Positions 38,645 through 47,439 of a DNA stretch of 64,000 nt are shown in pieces. A program made the translations under genes and the position numbers. How positions within the stretch are numbered: position 1 is the stretch's first letter; each line of letters begins with the position of its first letter. Source of the stretch: Pandoraea pnomenusa (GTDB lineage Bacteria; Pseudomonadota; Gammaproteobacteria; Burkholderiales; Burkholderiaceae); the NCBI RefSeq assembly GCF_000767615.3, contig NZ_CP009553.3:1364001-1428000 (forward strand). Direction: 5' to 3'. The notes under the pieces are model-generated. The model saw only the letters and a list, made by a program, of their open reading frames with translations, searched no databases and was not told where the DNA came from.

Positions 38645-40137
38645 GCGATGCGCTCCTCGCCGTTCGCGGCGTTGTCGGGCGCACTCGGCGGCGCGGGCGG
38701 CGGCGCGGGGGTCCACTCGTCACCATAGACCTCCGGCTCGGCATACGCCTGCATGTTGGCGTAGTGATACGCGACGTCTTCCCGATAGAAGGTGCCGGCC
38801 AGCCCCTGGGCCAGACGCTTCGCGCCTTCGCTCACGGCCGGGATGTCGCCCGAGACCGCGCCATGCGAGAGTGTCGCGGGCGCACAGAAGCAGTGGATGC
38901 GCTCGAGGCCCGGGCATGCGCCGGGCGTCTTTTCCAGAAACTCGAACGTTGGGCCGAGGTCGGGCGAGTCGAACAGTTCGGCGTCTTCGTCGCCTGGCGC
39001 GGGCGAATAGCGGTCGCCCCACTTGCGCACGAACCTGGCGAACGGCGCGAATTCCGGACGCCCTTCGATATCGATGCGAAAGCCCGTGGCGAACACGAGG
39101 AAGTCCAGCACGAAGGTGCCCTTGGCGGTGCGTACGTGCAGGGCGTCGCCGGCCGGCGCGACGTCGAGAATCGGCGCGCCGAGGTTGAAGCGCGCGTTGT
39201 CGTGACGTGAGACGCGCAAGGTGCTGCCGCGCGGGGGCGGGACCTGCTGCGCGTTGACGTAGTGACGGATGCGCCACTTCCAGTCGTCCGGCAGATTGAC
39301 GTGACCATGCGTGAGGCCCGGGTTGCCGGCCCCCTTGCCCTTGTTGACGCGCGGAATGTCGGCGCGGCGAATGAGCATGTCGACACTGGCCGCGCCGGCT
39401 TCGAGCGCGGTGGCTGCGCTGTCCATGGCCGATGCGCCGGCGCCGATCACGCCGACACGCTTGCCGCGCAGCGTCGCGTAGTCCAGCACGTCCGACGAAT
39501 GCGCCCAGAAGCGGCGCGGCAGGTCACGCGCGAAGCCGGGCACGCTCGGGCCGCCCAGGCCGTCGCGGCCGGTTGCCAGCACTACATGGCGCGCGTAGAC
39601 CGTCGAATCGCCTTCGGCCGATGTGACCGACAGCGCTACCAGGCCGTCGCTGCCACGCGGCGCGACGGACGTGATGCGATGCTCATTACGCACGTCGATG
39701 TCGAGCACGTCGCGATACCAGCGAAGGTAATCCATCCATTGCAGGCGCGGGATCTTGTCGAGCGCCTCCCAGGCGTCGAGACCGAACTGGGCCTCGAACC
39801 AGGCGCGGAACGTGAGCGCGGGCAGGCCGAGCGCAGGGCCGGTGAGTTGCTTGGGCGAGCGTAGCGTTTCCATGCGGGCGGTGGTCGCCCATGGGCCTTC
39901 GAAGCCTCGCGGCGACTGGTCGAAGATCACGGCGCCTACCCCGAGATGCGTGAGCGAGGCCGCGGCCGCCAGACCCGCCATGCCGCCACCGATGATGGCC
40001 ACGTCCAGCACGGACTGGCCGTGGAAGATGCGTTCGGGCACCCAGCGCCTGGCGGGCAGTTCGAGCCAGGCGAGGTCCTGACGCAGACGCGCTTCGAGCG
40101 CGGGCAGGCCGGTGGCGGATGTCGGGGACAAGGTCAT
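38641..40137 (-). CDS. Flavin-containing monooxygenase-like NAD(P)/FAD oxidoreductase
   Basis: 498-residue two-dinucleotide-binding-domain flavoprotein. The FAD motif is IIGGGMAGLAAAA near residue 48; the NADPH motif is VIGAGASAMDSAA near 230. The segment before it, FWAHSSDVLDYATL, resembles the FMO/BVMO fingerprint, and VFATGFRIDIEGRPE is the family's ATG motif. It probably oxygenates the compound taken up by the adjacent transporter at N, S or a ketone carbon. It is the second gene of the operon, coupled to lysR by ATGA. Substrate unknown. Confidence 0.86.
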   Translation of the reverse strand: MTLSPTSATGLPALEARLRQDLAWLELPARRWVPERIFHGQSVLDVAIIGGGMAGLAAAASLTHLGVGAVIFDQSPRGFEGPWATTARMETLRSPKQLTGPALGLPALTFRAWFEAQFGLDAWEALDKIPRLQWMDYLRWYRDVLDIDVRNEHRITSVAPRGSDGLVALSVTSAEGDSTVYARHVVLATGRDGLGGPSVPGFARDLPRRFWAHSSDVLDYATLRGKRVGVIGAGASAMDSAATALEAGAASVDMLIRRADIPRVNKGKGAGNPGLTHGHVNLPDDWKWRIRHYVNAQQVPPPRGSTLRVSRHDNARFNLGAPILDVAPAGDALHVRTAKGTFVLDFLVFATGFRIDIEGRPEFAPFARFVRKWGDRYSPAPGDEDAELFDSPDLGPTFEFLEKTPGACPGLERIHCFCAPATLSHGAVSGDIPAVSEGAKRLAQGLAGTFYREDVAYHYANMQAYAEPEVYGDEWTPAPPPAPPSAPDNAANGEERIA

Positions 40138-41114
40138 GACGACGAGGCTTCCTTGGGAGCGGGCAGATCGCCGTAAAGCGACTGCAGGACTTGGGCGTGT
40201 TCGGTGGCGGCGTGTTGCACGAAATCGGGCAGCAGCGCTCGGGCGGCGTCAGCCAGGGCCTGCACGAAGGCGAGCGCGGCAGGCGAAGGTTCGCGCGCAT
40301 CGCGTGTGATGACGCCGAAGAAGAACGGGATATCGGCATCGATCGGACGCACGGCCACGCCGGCGAGCGGCAGGCCGTAGGCGGTCACCGGCTCGAGCAC
40401 CGCGATGCCGAGCCCCGCGCGCACGGCCGTCATGGCATTGATCGACGCGTTGGTCTCGATGAGACCGACGGGTGCCACACCGGCCAGAGAGAACGCCTGG
40501 TCCAGGCGGCGGCGCAGGCGGTAGGGATTCTGCATCGTGATGATGCGCCGTCCGGCGCATTCGGCCAGCGGCAGGCGGTCGTGGCGCGCCAGCGGGTCGT
40601 CGTTGCGCACGGCGGCCACGCAGGCCGACTGCCCTATCCAGTGCACCACGATGCCGCGATGTTCCAGGGGCAGGCTCGTCACGCCGATGTCGGCGGCGCC
40701 GGTCAGCACCGCGTGCACGACCTGTTCGGGCGAGGTGCTCCGCATCTGGATCTGAGCACTGTCATGCGCGAGTCCGGGCAGGGCGAGGGCGGCGGGCACC
40801 AGACCCGCCGCAAGCGCCGAGGTCGCGGCGATGTGCAGCGGACGCGACTGTCCACGGGCGATTTCGTCGGCGCGTGCGCGAATCTGCTGGAGGCCGGCGA
40901 GCACGTGCTCGACGTCTTCGAACAACAGGAAACCTTGCTCGGTCGGCGTGACGCGCGGGCCGCTGCGCGTGAACAGCGCATAGCCGATCTCGGCTTCGAG
41001 CTCCTGAATCATGCGGGTGATGGCGGGTTGCGAGCGCCCGAGCAGACGCCCGGCCGCGGTGATGCTGCCGGTCGACATGACTGCCGCGAAGGCTTCGAGT
41101 TGGCGTAGTTCCAT
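40134..41114 (-). CDS. LysR-family regulator heading the monooxygenase/transporter operon
   Basis: 326-residue LTTR. The winged helix is MELRQLEAFAAVMSTGSITA with the recognition helix around SQPAITRMIQELEAEIGYAL; the periplasmic-binding-like effector domain follows. It is unusual in being the first gene of the operon it presumably controls, with a 4-bp overlap to the monooxygenase. A perfect T-N11-A dyad lies 81 bp upstream of ATG 41114. An in-frame TTG at 41132 is an alternative start. Confidence 0.9.
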   Translation of the reverse strand: MELRQLEAFAAVMSTGSITAAGRLLGRSQPAITRMIQELEAEIGYALFTRSGPRVTPTEQGFLLFEDVEHVLAGLQQIRARADEIARGQSRPLHIAATSALAAGLVPAALALPGLAHDSAQIQMRSTSPEQVVHAVLTGAADIGVTSLPLEHRGIVVHWIGQSACVAAVRNDDPLARHDRLPLAECAGRRIITMQNPYRLRRRLDQAFSLAGVAPVGLIETNASINAMTAVRAGLGIAVLEPVTAYGLPLAGVAVRPIDADIPFFFGVITRDAREPSPAALAFVQALADAARALLPDFVQHAATEHAQVLQSLYGDLPAPKEASSS

Positions 41115-41194
41115 CTGGCTCGTTGTAGGCAAGGGCGGCCGTCGCGAACGCCGCGCGGTGCCGAATCATCGACGACGCCCGGTTCGCCGATGTC

Positions 41195-41219
41195 GCAATC
41201 TCTGGTGTATTCAGATTGC
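41195..41219. promoter_or_regulatory. LysR-type operator (T-N11-A box)
   Basis: GCAATCT-N11-AGATTGC is a perfect 7-bp inverted repeat with the T-N11-A spacing characteristic of LTTR binding sites. On the - strand TTGCAA followed 18 bp later by AAAGAAT just upstream could be the promoter. The rest of 41115-41459 shows no gene. Confidence 0.8.
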
Positions 41220-41459
41220 GTATTCTTTGACCGTAAGCATGCGTCTTGCAAATACTTAATATTTATATGCTCATTCCTCGCGGTGCAAAGGCGGGTTTTG
41301 CCTAGGTGACGCGGGGGAGAAATAAAACACGCCGCCGGGAGCGCGGCACGCGAGGAGCGCGCTCAGGCGAGCCAGGGGGGAGCGAGGAAAGCCCGGACGG
41401 GCGGGCGCACGGGAAAGGCCTGGATGGGACGGACTGTGGGGCCGACAGCGGCCTTCGGG

Positions 41460-43307
41460 TCAGTGTGCGTCGAAGGGAAGGCGCAGTTGTGCCGGATCTT
41501 CCGGACACGGCTGGCGGCGACGCTGCAACGCCATACTGCGTGGTTTTGGCGCGACGGCTTCGGGGGGATCGTCCGGACTCAGCCGAAAGGTCGGCCGGAT
41601 GAGGCGCAGGACAACCAGCGGCGCGAGCGGTTTGCGCGTCGCCGGTGCGCGTGCTTCGCCGTTTCGGCCGGCATCTTCATTTCCCGTGCCCGCGCTCGCC
41701 GCCGCGCTTCCTGCCGCGCGCTCAATCATGCTCTCAACCGCGCCCTCAACGGCGCCCTCAACAGCAGCGCCTCCCGAGACACCCCCGGTCGTTCCGACCG
41801 GTCGCCCGCTGCGTGCGCGGCGATTGTCGACACTCCCGGGCTTCCCGGCGAAGTGACCCGTCGCCGAAGCGGCAAGACGTCTGCCGAGCAGCCGGTAGAT
41901 GTCGGGGTCGAAGCCGGTCACGGCCGGCATGCGTTCGAGCAGACCGTCGAGGGCGTCGGCGGATGTCACGCTGCCCAGATACTGCCAACGGTCGATGACG
42001 TGATAGGCCGTCTCGGCCGCGTGTTCGCCGGGGCCATGCTCTTCGATGGCGATGGGGCCGTCGTACGGCCACGTTTCCAGTTGCAGCGTGGCGAGCGCCT
42101 CGCGGACGCGCTCGTTGTGCGCCTCAAGCGACGCCTCGCCCACGCAGACGCCATCGCATCGCTTGACCTGATAGCCGAAGCAGGGGCGTCCGGGCGCGAT
42201 CTTCTCGAGTCCGAGTTGCGCGCAGCAAAGGCGGTGCTCGTCGGCCAGTGCACGAAGGGCGCTCTCCGCGCGAGTGCGAGATGAAAACGTACCGAACAAC
42301 GCCTGGGCATCGGCGAAGTCGACGGTCTTCGCGCTCACCAGTCGCGGCGTATCGGTGTCGGGCGGGAATTGCCAGCTGTAGAGGCTGGATGCGCGACGAA
42401 GCATGCGGTTGTGCACCGGTTGCAACTGCTTGACGAGCTGCGATTCGAGCAGCAATGCCCCCAGTTCCCCCACTGTCGGCCGGGCTTCCACGCGACGGAT
42501 CTCCTGCGAGATCCGCAGGTCTTTCGCGACCTGGTGATCGCTGGAGAAATGCGAGCGTACCCGCGCGCGAATGTCGACGCTCTTGCCGACGTAGAGAAGC
42601 GTATCGCCTTCGCCGTAGAAGAGATACACGCCAGGGCGGCTCGGCAGCGCGTCGATGGCTTCGTCCGGCAACTGGGGAGGTTGGCTCGATCGCTTCGTGA
42701 CGCGCTGGACGGCCTGCTCGATCAGCTCGGGGGCGTAGATCGTGTGGAGCTTCTGCCAGAACTGCCAGAGCAGTTCGGCGTCGGCAAGTGCGCGGTGGCG
42801 ACCCATCGGTGTGAGGCCGAATCGGGCGATGAGGGCATCGAGCCCGTGACGGGCGGCCGAAGGGAACAGAAGGCGAGACAAGCGCACCGTGCAAAGGACG
42901 TCGGCCTGAAATGCAATGCCTGCGCGCTTGAATTCGTTCTTGAGAAAACCGTAATCGAAGCGGGCGTTGTGCGCGACGAACAGCTTGCCGTGAAGGCGTT
43001 CGGCGAGCCCCTGCGCCAACGTGGCGAAAGACGGCTGGCCACGCACCATTTCGTTGGTGATACCCGTGAGTTGCTGGATGAAGGGCGGAATTGGCTCGGC
43101 CGGATCGAGCAGGGTGCTCCACTGCTCGATTCCATGCGGGCCGACTTCGACGACGCCGATCTCCGTGATGCGATCCTCCAGCGCATTGCCGCCCGTTGTC
43201 TCGAGATCGACGAAGACCATCGCTGCGGGCAGCGAGCGCGCCAGCGCATCCGGATCCGGCGCCTCGCGGAAGGAATCGTTAGCCTCGTCGACCGCGAAAT
43301 CTTGCAC
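41460..43307 (-). CDS. DEDDh 3'-5' exonuclease fused to a UvrC/Cho-like GIY-YIG nuclease
   Basis: 615-residue putative DNA-repair nuclease. The exonuclease domain (about 28-195) has D34-L-E36 (FVDLETTG), D118 (HNARFDYGFL) and H171/D176 (HRALADA), the DnaQ-type metal ligands. The GIY-YIG domain (about 222-310) has G226-V-Y, LLYVGKS, R248 and E289. A UvrC-like cysteine region (CFGYQVKRCDGVC) follows. The C terminus contains a low-complexity Gly/Ala/Glu stretch and ends QLRLPFDAH, resembling a beta-clamp motif. Start is GTG 43307; the next Met (30) would remove residues next to the active site. Confidence 0.88.
   Translation of the reverse strand: MQDFAVDEANDSFREAPDPDALARSLPAAMVFVDLETTGGNALEDRITEIGVVEVGPHGIEQWSTLLDPAEPIPPFIQQLTGITNEMVRGQPSFATLAQGLAERLHGKLFVAHNARFDYGFLKNEFKRAGIAFQADVLCTVRLSRLLFPSAARHGLDALIARFGLTPMGRHRALADAELLWQFWQKLHTIYAPELIEQAVQRVTKRSSQPPQLPDEAIDALPSRPGVYLFYGEGDTLLYVGKSVDIRARVRSHFSSDHQVAKDLRISQEIRRVEARPTVGELGALLLESQLVKQLQPVHNRMLRRASSLYSWQFPPDTDTPRLVSAKTVDFADAQALFGTFSSRTRAESALRALADEHRLCCAQLGLEKIAPGRPCFGYQVKRCDGVCVGEASLEAHNERVREALATLQLETWPYDGPIAIEEHGPGEHAAETAYHVIDRWQYLGSVTSADALDGLLERMPAVTGFDPDIYRLLGRRLAASATGHFAGKPGSVDNRRARSGRPVGTTGGVSGGAAVEGAVEGAVESMIERAAGSAAASAGTGNEDAGRNGEARAPATRKPLAPLVVLRLIRPTFRLSPDDPPEAVAPKPRSMALQRRRQPCPEDPAQLRLPFDAH
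41721..41768. repeat. Four imperfect 12-bp tandem repeats in the nuclease gene tail
   Basis: Units of the form CTCAAnnnnGCn encode repeated (E)GAVE residues on the - strand. The length is a multiple of three, so copy-number changes would preserve the frame. Confidence 0.65.
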
Positions 43308-43358
43308 TTGCCTGACCCTCGTTAGCCTGGTTGCGTTCGTCCATGTCGCACGCGCCGC

Positions 43359-43850
43359 TCACGACGCGTTGCACGAGGGGTTGCCGGAGCGCGCGGCGGC
43401 AGACAGCACGGAGGCCCCGGCGCGCAGCGGTGCGTCGTCGTCCGCCGGATCGTCGCCGGCGAACGCCGCGACGATGGCGCGGAAAACGGCCGGTGCCGGC
43501 GCATCCGGCCATTGCAGGTCCACGTGGGCATCGAGCGGCGGCAGATCGCCGTCGCGGCGCAGTGCCTCATCGCCAGGCAGGCGCAACAAACGCGCGAGTA
43601 CCCACGGTTCGTGCCGTGCATGCAGGCCGATGTCGGCCTCCGCCTCGTCGGCGATCGCGAGCAGCGTTCGCCAGTCCAGCGTCATCGCCGGTTCGGCGTC
43701 GGAGGCGGCACCGTTCTCGCCCACGTCCGGCGATTCATGCTGTGCGTTGGCGCGATGTTGCGCGTAGCGCACCGCGATTTCGCGCACGATGCCGGCAAGG
43801 TCGCGCTCGGCGGCGCTCAGCGCCAGTTGGTCCCAGTCGATGATTTCCAT
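43359..43850 (-). CDS. Hypothetical acidic protein
   Basis: 163-residue soluble, acidic protein (MEIIDWDQLALSAAERDLAG). I recognise no domain. It is rich in Ala/Asp with several Trp residues (DWRTLLAIADEAEADIGLHA, LQWPDAPAP). GAGGAA lies 8 bp before the ATG. It ends 51 bp before the start of the nuclease fusion on the same strand, so the two may be co-transcribed. Confidence 0.72.
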   Translation of the reverse strand: MEIIDWDQLALSAAERDLAGIVREIAVRYAQHRANAQHESPDVGENGAASDAEPAMTLDWRTLLAIADEAEADIGLHARHEPWVLARLLRLPGDEALRRDGDLPPLDAHVDLQWPDAPAPAVFRAIVAAFAGDDPADDDAPLRAGASVLSAAARSGNPSCNAS

Positions 43851-44023
43851 AAGACGTTCCTCGAATGGGCTACATAATACTGTATAAATTCACAGTTCGC
43901 GAGTCACGATGCGACACGCCGGCGGTGGCTTGCACCTCGCGTCGTGCAGGCTCGCTCACTGGCGCGCGGCGTGTAATACTCTGCGCCGTGACGCGCTTTC
44001 ATCCCGCCAGGAGTTTCCAAACG

Positions 44024-44743
44024 ATGCTGACCCTGTACACGTTCGGCCCGGCATTTGGGCTCCCCGACGCGAGCCCGTTCGTCGTCAAGGCCGAGATGCT
44101 CCTGAAGCTCGCGGGGCTGCCGTACCAGACGGATCGCGGCGGATTTCGGCGCGCGCCCAAAGGCAAACTGCCCTACATCGACGACGATGGCGAAATCGTG
44201 GCGGACTCGACGCTGATCCGGCTGCATATCGAGCGCAAGTACGGGTTCGATTTCGACGCGGCGCTCACGCCCGCGCAGCGTGGCGCTGCGTGGATGTTCG
44301 AAAAGGCGCTGGAGGATCACTTCTATTGGCACGTGGTGCAGGCGCGCTGGTGCGACGACGCGAACTTCGCCAAGGGGCCCGCCGCGTTCTTCAAGGCGGT
44401 GCCGTGGCCGGTGCGTCCGCTGGCCCAGGCATTCATTCGTCGCAAGATCCGCAATACGCTGCACGGTCAGGGCACGGGCCGCTTCACGCCGCCGGAACAG
44501 GCGCAGTTGCTCCGGCGCGGCACCCAGGCCGCGGCGCAACTGTTGGGCGACAAACCTTACTTTTTCGGCAGCACGCCGTGCGGTGCGGACGCCACGGCGT
44601 TCGGCTTCATCGCCGCCGCGGCATCCCCGCACTTCGACATGACATTGCGCGACGAAATCGCCATGCACCCGAATCTGATGGATTACGTGAAGCGATTGCG
44701 TCGGGAATTCTTCCCCGTCGTGGAGGACGCCGTGCGCGCCTGA
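44024..44743 (+). CDS. Glutathione S-transferase-like protein (FAXC/metaxin-type)
   Basis: 239-residue GST-fold protein. The N-terminal thioredoxin-like domain is LTLYTFGPAFGLPDASPFVV followed by KLPYIDDDGEIVADSTLIRL, a pattern seen in the FAXC/Tom37-metaxin-like group. A C-terminal all-helical domain follows. AGGAG precedes ATG 44024. It probably conjugates or binds glutathione; the substrate is unknown. It stands alone, convergent with the diguanylate cyclase. Confidence 0.84.
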   Translation: MLTLYTFGPAFGLPDASPFVVKAEMLLKLAGLPYQTDRGGFRRAPKGKLPYIDDDGEIVADSTLIRLHIERKYGFDFDAALTPAQRGAAWMFEKALEDHFYWHVVQARWCDDANFAKGPAAFFKAVPWPVRPLAQAFIRRKIRNTLHGQGTGRFTPPEQAQLLRRGTQAAAQLLGDKPYFFGSTPCGADATAFGFIAAAASPHFDMTLRDEIAMHPNLMDYVKRLRREFFPVVEDAVRA

Positions 44744-44810
44744 CGGCGTGGCGCGGCCTCGCCAGGTACGATCGACCCCGAGCCCGCCGGGGGCGTCACG
44801 GCCGTCGGGT

Positions 44811-45989
44811 TCAACCGGCTTCGGGCGCGGTCTCGTCGCTCGGCAACACGTCGGAGAGCACGAGGTTGCGCCCTGAGATCTTGGCGGCGTACAGGGCCCG
44901 GTCCGCCCGTGCGCAAAAGGCCTCGAGGCTTTCATGTGCGTGCCACGTCGCGACGCCACCGCTCAGCGTGTAATGGCATACGCCGAAGGGACCCGCCACC
45001 AGATGCCGGCTTGCCTGCGTGCGCAAGCGTTCGGCGATGCGAATGGCGCCGTGCGTATCGGTGCCCGGCAGCAGTACCGCGAATTCCTCGCCTCCCAGAC
45101 GCCCGAACACATCGCCTTCGCGCAGGGCGTCGCGCACCAGCTTCACGAATTCGCGCAGCACCGTGTCGCCACCTGCGTGGCCATGCGTGTCGTTGATCTG
45201 CTTGAAGTGATCGAGATCGATCACCACGATCGACAGCGGCAGGCTGCGCGAGAGCGCCCTCGCCATTTCCTGACGTGCCAGCAGGTCAAAGTGCTTGCGT
45301 GAGAGCGCGCCTGTCAGGTAGTCGCGATTGGCGGCCTCCTCGGCGGTGGCGAGCATGGCATCGTGAATCATCAGCACCGAGCCCATCGTCATGGCCGGCA
45401 TGACGATCGAGCCGATGACGAGCATGACGGCATTGAATGCGGTTTGCGCGAACAGATCGGGGCCGGGCGCGGGCGTGAGCCCGAACACCAGGCCGCGCAC
45501 GATGTGCCCGAGCGCGAACGCGGTGGCCAGTCCGGCCGTCAGCCAATAGTGGTAAGGCGGGCGGCGCGGCGGCACATGCCGGAGGATCATGACGGCGATG
45601 GCCAGCAGGATCGACGCATGGAAGGCCGAGACCGCCACCACGCGGACCTGCGGACTGTCGAAGCCGTAGCGCCAGAGCACCATCACCGCGCAAAGCCCGG
45701 CAAGCAAAGCCGCCAGGACCCGCCAGTGCGGTGGCCGACCAAGGAAACGAGCGCACCCGGCGTAATAGAGGAGCAGCCCCCCTGCCAGCGCCACGTTGGC
45801 CGTGGGAATCGAGAGAAAATCGGGCACCACGCCGCGCAGCGCGAACAATGGAAGGGAGACGAGCACGGCGAGGTTGGCCAGGCACCATTCGCGTACACCT
45901 GCCACGCGTGAACGTAGCAGCGAGCCCACGATCAGCAACATCATGAAGCTGAGCAGTGAAGTGATCGCAAGCAAAGAGGTCGTCAACAT
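44811..45989 (-). CDS. Membrane-bound diguanylate cyclase
   Basis: 392-residue protein. About six membrane helices (starting MLTTSLLAITSLLSFMMLLI) precede a GGDEF domain with active-site GGEEF in FGRLGGEEFAVLL. An inhibitory RxxD site (REGD) lies exactly five residues before it, so product inhibition is likely. It makes c-di-GMP in response to an unknown membrane signal. ATG 45989 is chosen because it opens directly into the first helix; ATG 46028 (MLIKCLFPPP) is a possible start and neither has a strong ribosome site. Confidence 0.88.
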   Translation of the reverse strand: MLTTSLLAITSLLSFMMLLIVGSLLRSRVAGVREWCLANLAVLVSLPLFALRGVVPDFLSIPTANVALAGGLLLYYAGCARFLGRPPHWRVLAALLAGLCAVMVLWRYGFDSPQVRVVAVSAFHASILLAIAVMILRHVPPRRPPYHYWLTAGLATAFALGHIVRGLVFGLTPAPGPDLFAQTAFNAVMLVIGSIVMPAMTMGSVLMIHDAMLATAEEAANRDYLTGALSRKHFDLLARQEMARALSRSLPLSIVVIDLDHFKQINDTHGHAGGDTVLREFVKLVRDALREGDVFGRLGGEEFAVLLPGTDTHGAIRIAERLRTQASRHLVAGPFGVCHYTLSGGVATWHAHESLEAFCARADRALYAAKISGRNLVLSDVLPSDETAPEAG

Positions 45990-46171
45990 GGCGATGACCG
46001 GCGGGGGGAACAGACATTTGATGAGCATTGTAGTGTACGCCGGTGCGCGCGTTGCAAGCGTGCGCCGATGTGCGTCAATGCGCTTCGCCAGCTTTCGCTG
46101 CCCGTCGAACGACGCCATGCCCCAGTAGAATGTGCCCGACCGATTTTTCCCGATTCAAGGAGTTCGCGCCA

Positions 46172-46723
46172 ATGCCGACGTTCCACCCCGATGCGTTTCC
46201 CCGGTTTCGACTTCGCGCCGCAAGGCGTGGGCTGGTGCTCGCCCTCGTCGCGGGGGGCAACCTGATTGCCGCCTCAGCGCACGCGCAGCAAGAGCCGATG
46301 CTGCGTCGCTCGGCCCAGCCACCTCTGTTCTCCAGTCCCGCGAGCAACGTGTCCGCGCCTGCGGTCGACATCAATCGCGACGTCCGACCCGCACTTGAGG
46401 CCGCCAACCTCTGGCTCGGCCTGACGGACGTCAACCGCGCCCAGCAAAGCTGGGAGCAAGCCGCGCCAGTGTTCCAGCAGTCGGTGACGGCCGAGCGCTG
46501 GGCGCAAAGCCTGCAATCGGCGCGCACGCCGCTAGGCAAGGTCAAGACACGTAAAACCCGCGACGCGATCTTCACGCGCCACCTTTCGGGACAGCCGGAC
46601 GGCGAATACGTGGTGATTCAGTACGAGACGTCGTTCGAAAACAAGGCCGACGCGCACGAGATGGTGACGATGGTGTTCGGCATCGACGGCCGCTGGCGGG
46701 TCGCCGGTTATCAGGTGCGCTGA
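46172..46723 (+). CDS. Exported DUF4019 protein
   Basis: 183-residue secreted protein with a DUF4019 domain. A signal peptide (RRGLVLALVAGGNLIAASAH, cleaved near AHAQQ) is followed by the domain (AANLWLGLTDVNRAQQSWEQ, then VIQYETSFENKADAHEMVTM). The family is exported with unknown role. AAGGAG lies 10 bp before ATG 46172. It is divergent from the diguanylate cyclase. Confidence 0.82.
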   Translation: MPTFHPDAFPRFRLRAARRGLVLALVAGGNLIAASAHAQQEPMLRRSAQPPLFSSPASNVSAPAVDINRDVRPALEAANLWLGLTDVNRAQQSWEQAAPVFQQSVTAERWAQSLQSARTPLGKVKTRKTRDAIFTRHLSGQPDGEYVVIQYETSFENKADAHEMVTMVFGIDGRWRVAGYQVR

Positions 46724-46800
46724 CCGGGCGAACGACGGTGTCCGTCGCGGCGCCGGGGTGTGCGGGTGTGAATGGATGCGACCGGACGCGACCGGCCGCA

Positions 46801-47439
46801 TCAGCGCGGCAGCGCCGGCTCCACGATGTCTCGCGTGGTCTCGACGTGGGCGCGCGCGACGTCTTCGGCGCGATCCTCGTCACCGGCGCGCAGCGCGGCG
46901 AGCAGTTCCCGGTGCTGGGCGTTGGTCGCGCGCAGTTGCCCGTCGGAGAACATGACCGGCACACGCAGCGCCCAATAGTAGAACTGCGTGCGTTCATGGA
47001 ATTGCGCCAGCACCGCGCTGTCGGCGGCCGCCATGATCCGGTCGTGGAACTCGCTGTTCAGGCGATTGAGCGCGAGCCGCGGCGTATCGCTGTCCGGCTC
47101 CATTTGCTCGATGAGCGCGGCAAGTGCGTCGCACGCCGAGGGGGTGATCTTGCGCGCGGCCAGTCGGGCCGCTTCGGCTTCGATGGCTTCCCGACCTTCG
47201 AAGATGGCGCGAACGGACAGGTGGTCGGCGCCCTGGACCTCCCAACCGCGGTTGCGGGCGATGAGTCCCTCGCCTTGCAGAATGAGCAGGGCTTCCCGAA
47301 CCGGCGTGCGGCCCACGCCCAGTCGTTGGATCAGGTCGTCCTCGATCAGGCGCTGCCCCGGTCTGAGCTCCGAGGCGAGAATCATGCTGCGGATCTTCGT
47401 CCGTACTTCACCAGTGATCAGGTTGCTGGGCGCTTTCAT
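46801..47439 (-). CDS. GntR-family regulator (FadR/FCD subgroup)
   Basis: 212-residue regulator. The winged helix contains RPGQRLIEDDLIQRLGVGRT followed by PVREALLILQGEGLI. The C-terminal FCD ligand domain has the Asp/His metal-site pattern (LNSEFHDRIMAAAD, NAQHRELLAALRAGD). These usually bind small carboxylates. ATG 47439 begins at MKAPSNL; a GTG 30 bp upstream is possible. Its target genes are not obvious; the neighbours are unrelated. Confidence 0.88.
   Translation of the reverse strand: MKAPSNLITGEVRTKIRSMILASELRPGQRLIEDDLIQRLGVGRTPVREALLILQGEGLIARNRGWEVQGADHLSVRAIFEGREAIEAEAARLAARKITPSACDALAALIEQMEPDSDTPRLALNRLNSEFHDRIMAAADSAVLAQFHERTQFYYWALRVPVMFSDGQLRATNAQHRELLAALRAGDEDRAEDVARAHVETTRDIVEPALPR

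Noticed and set aside
44909..45302. + strand frames opposite the diguanylate cyclase
   Set aside because: Antisense shadows of a clear GGDEF gene.
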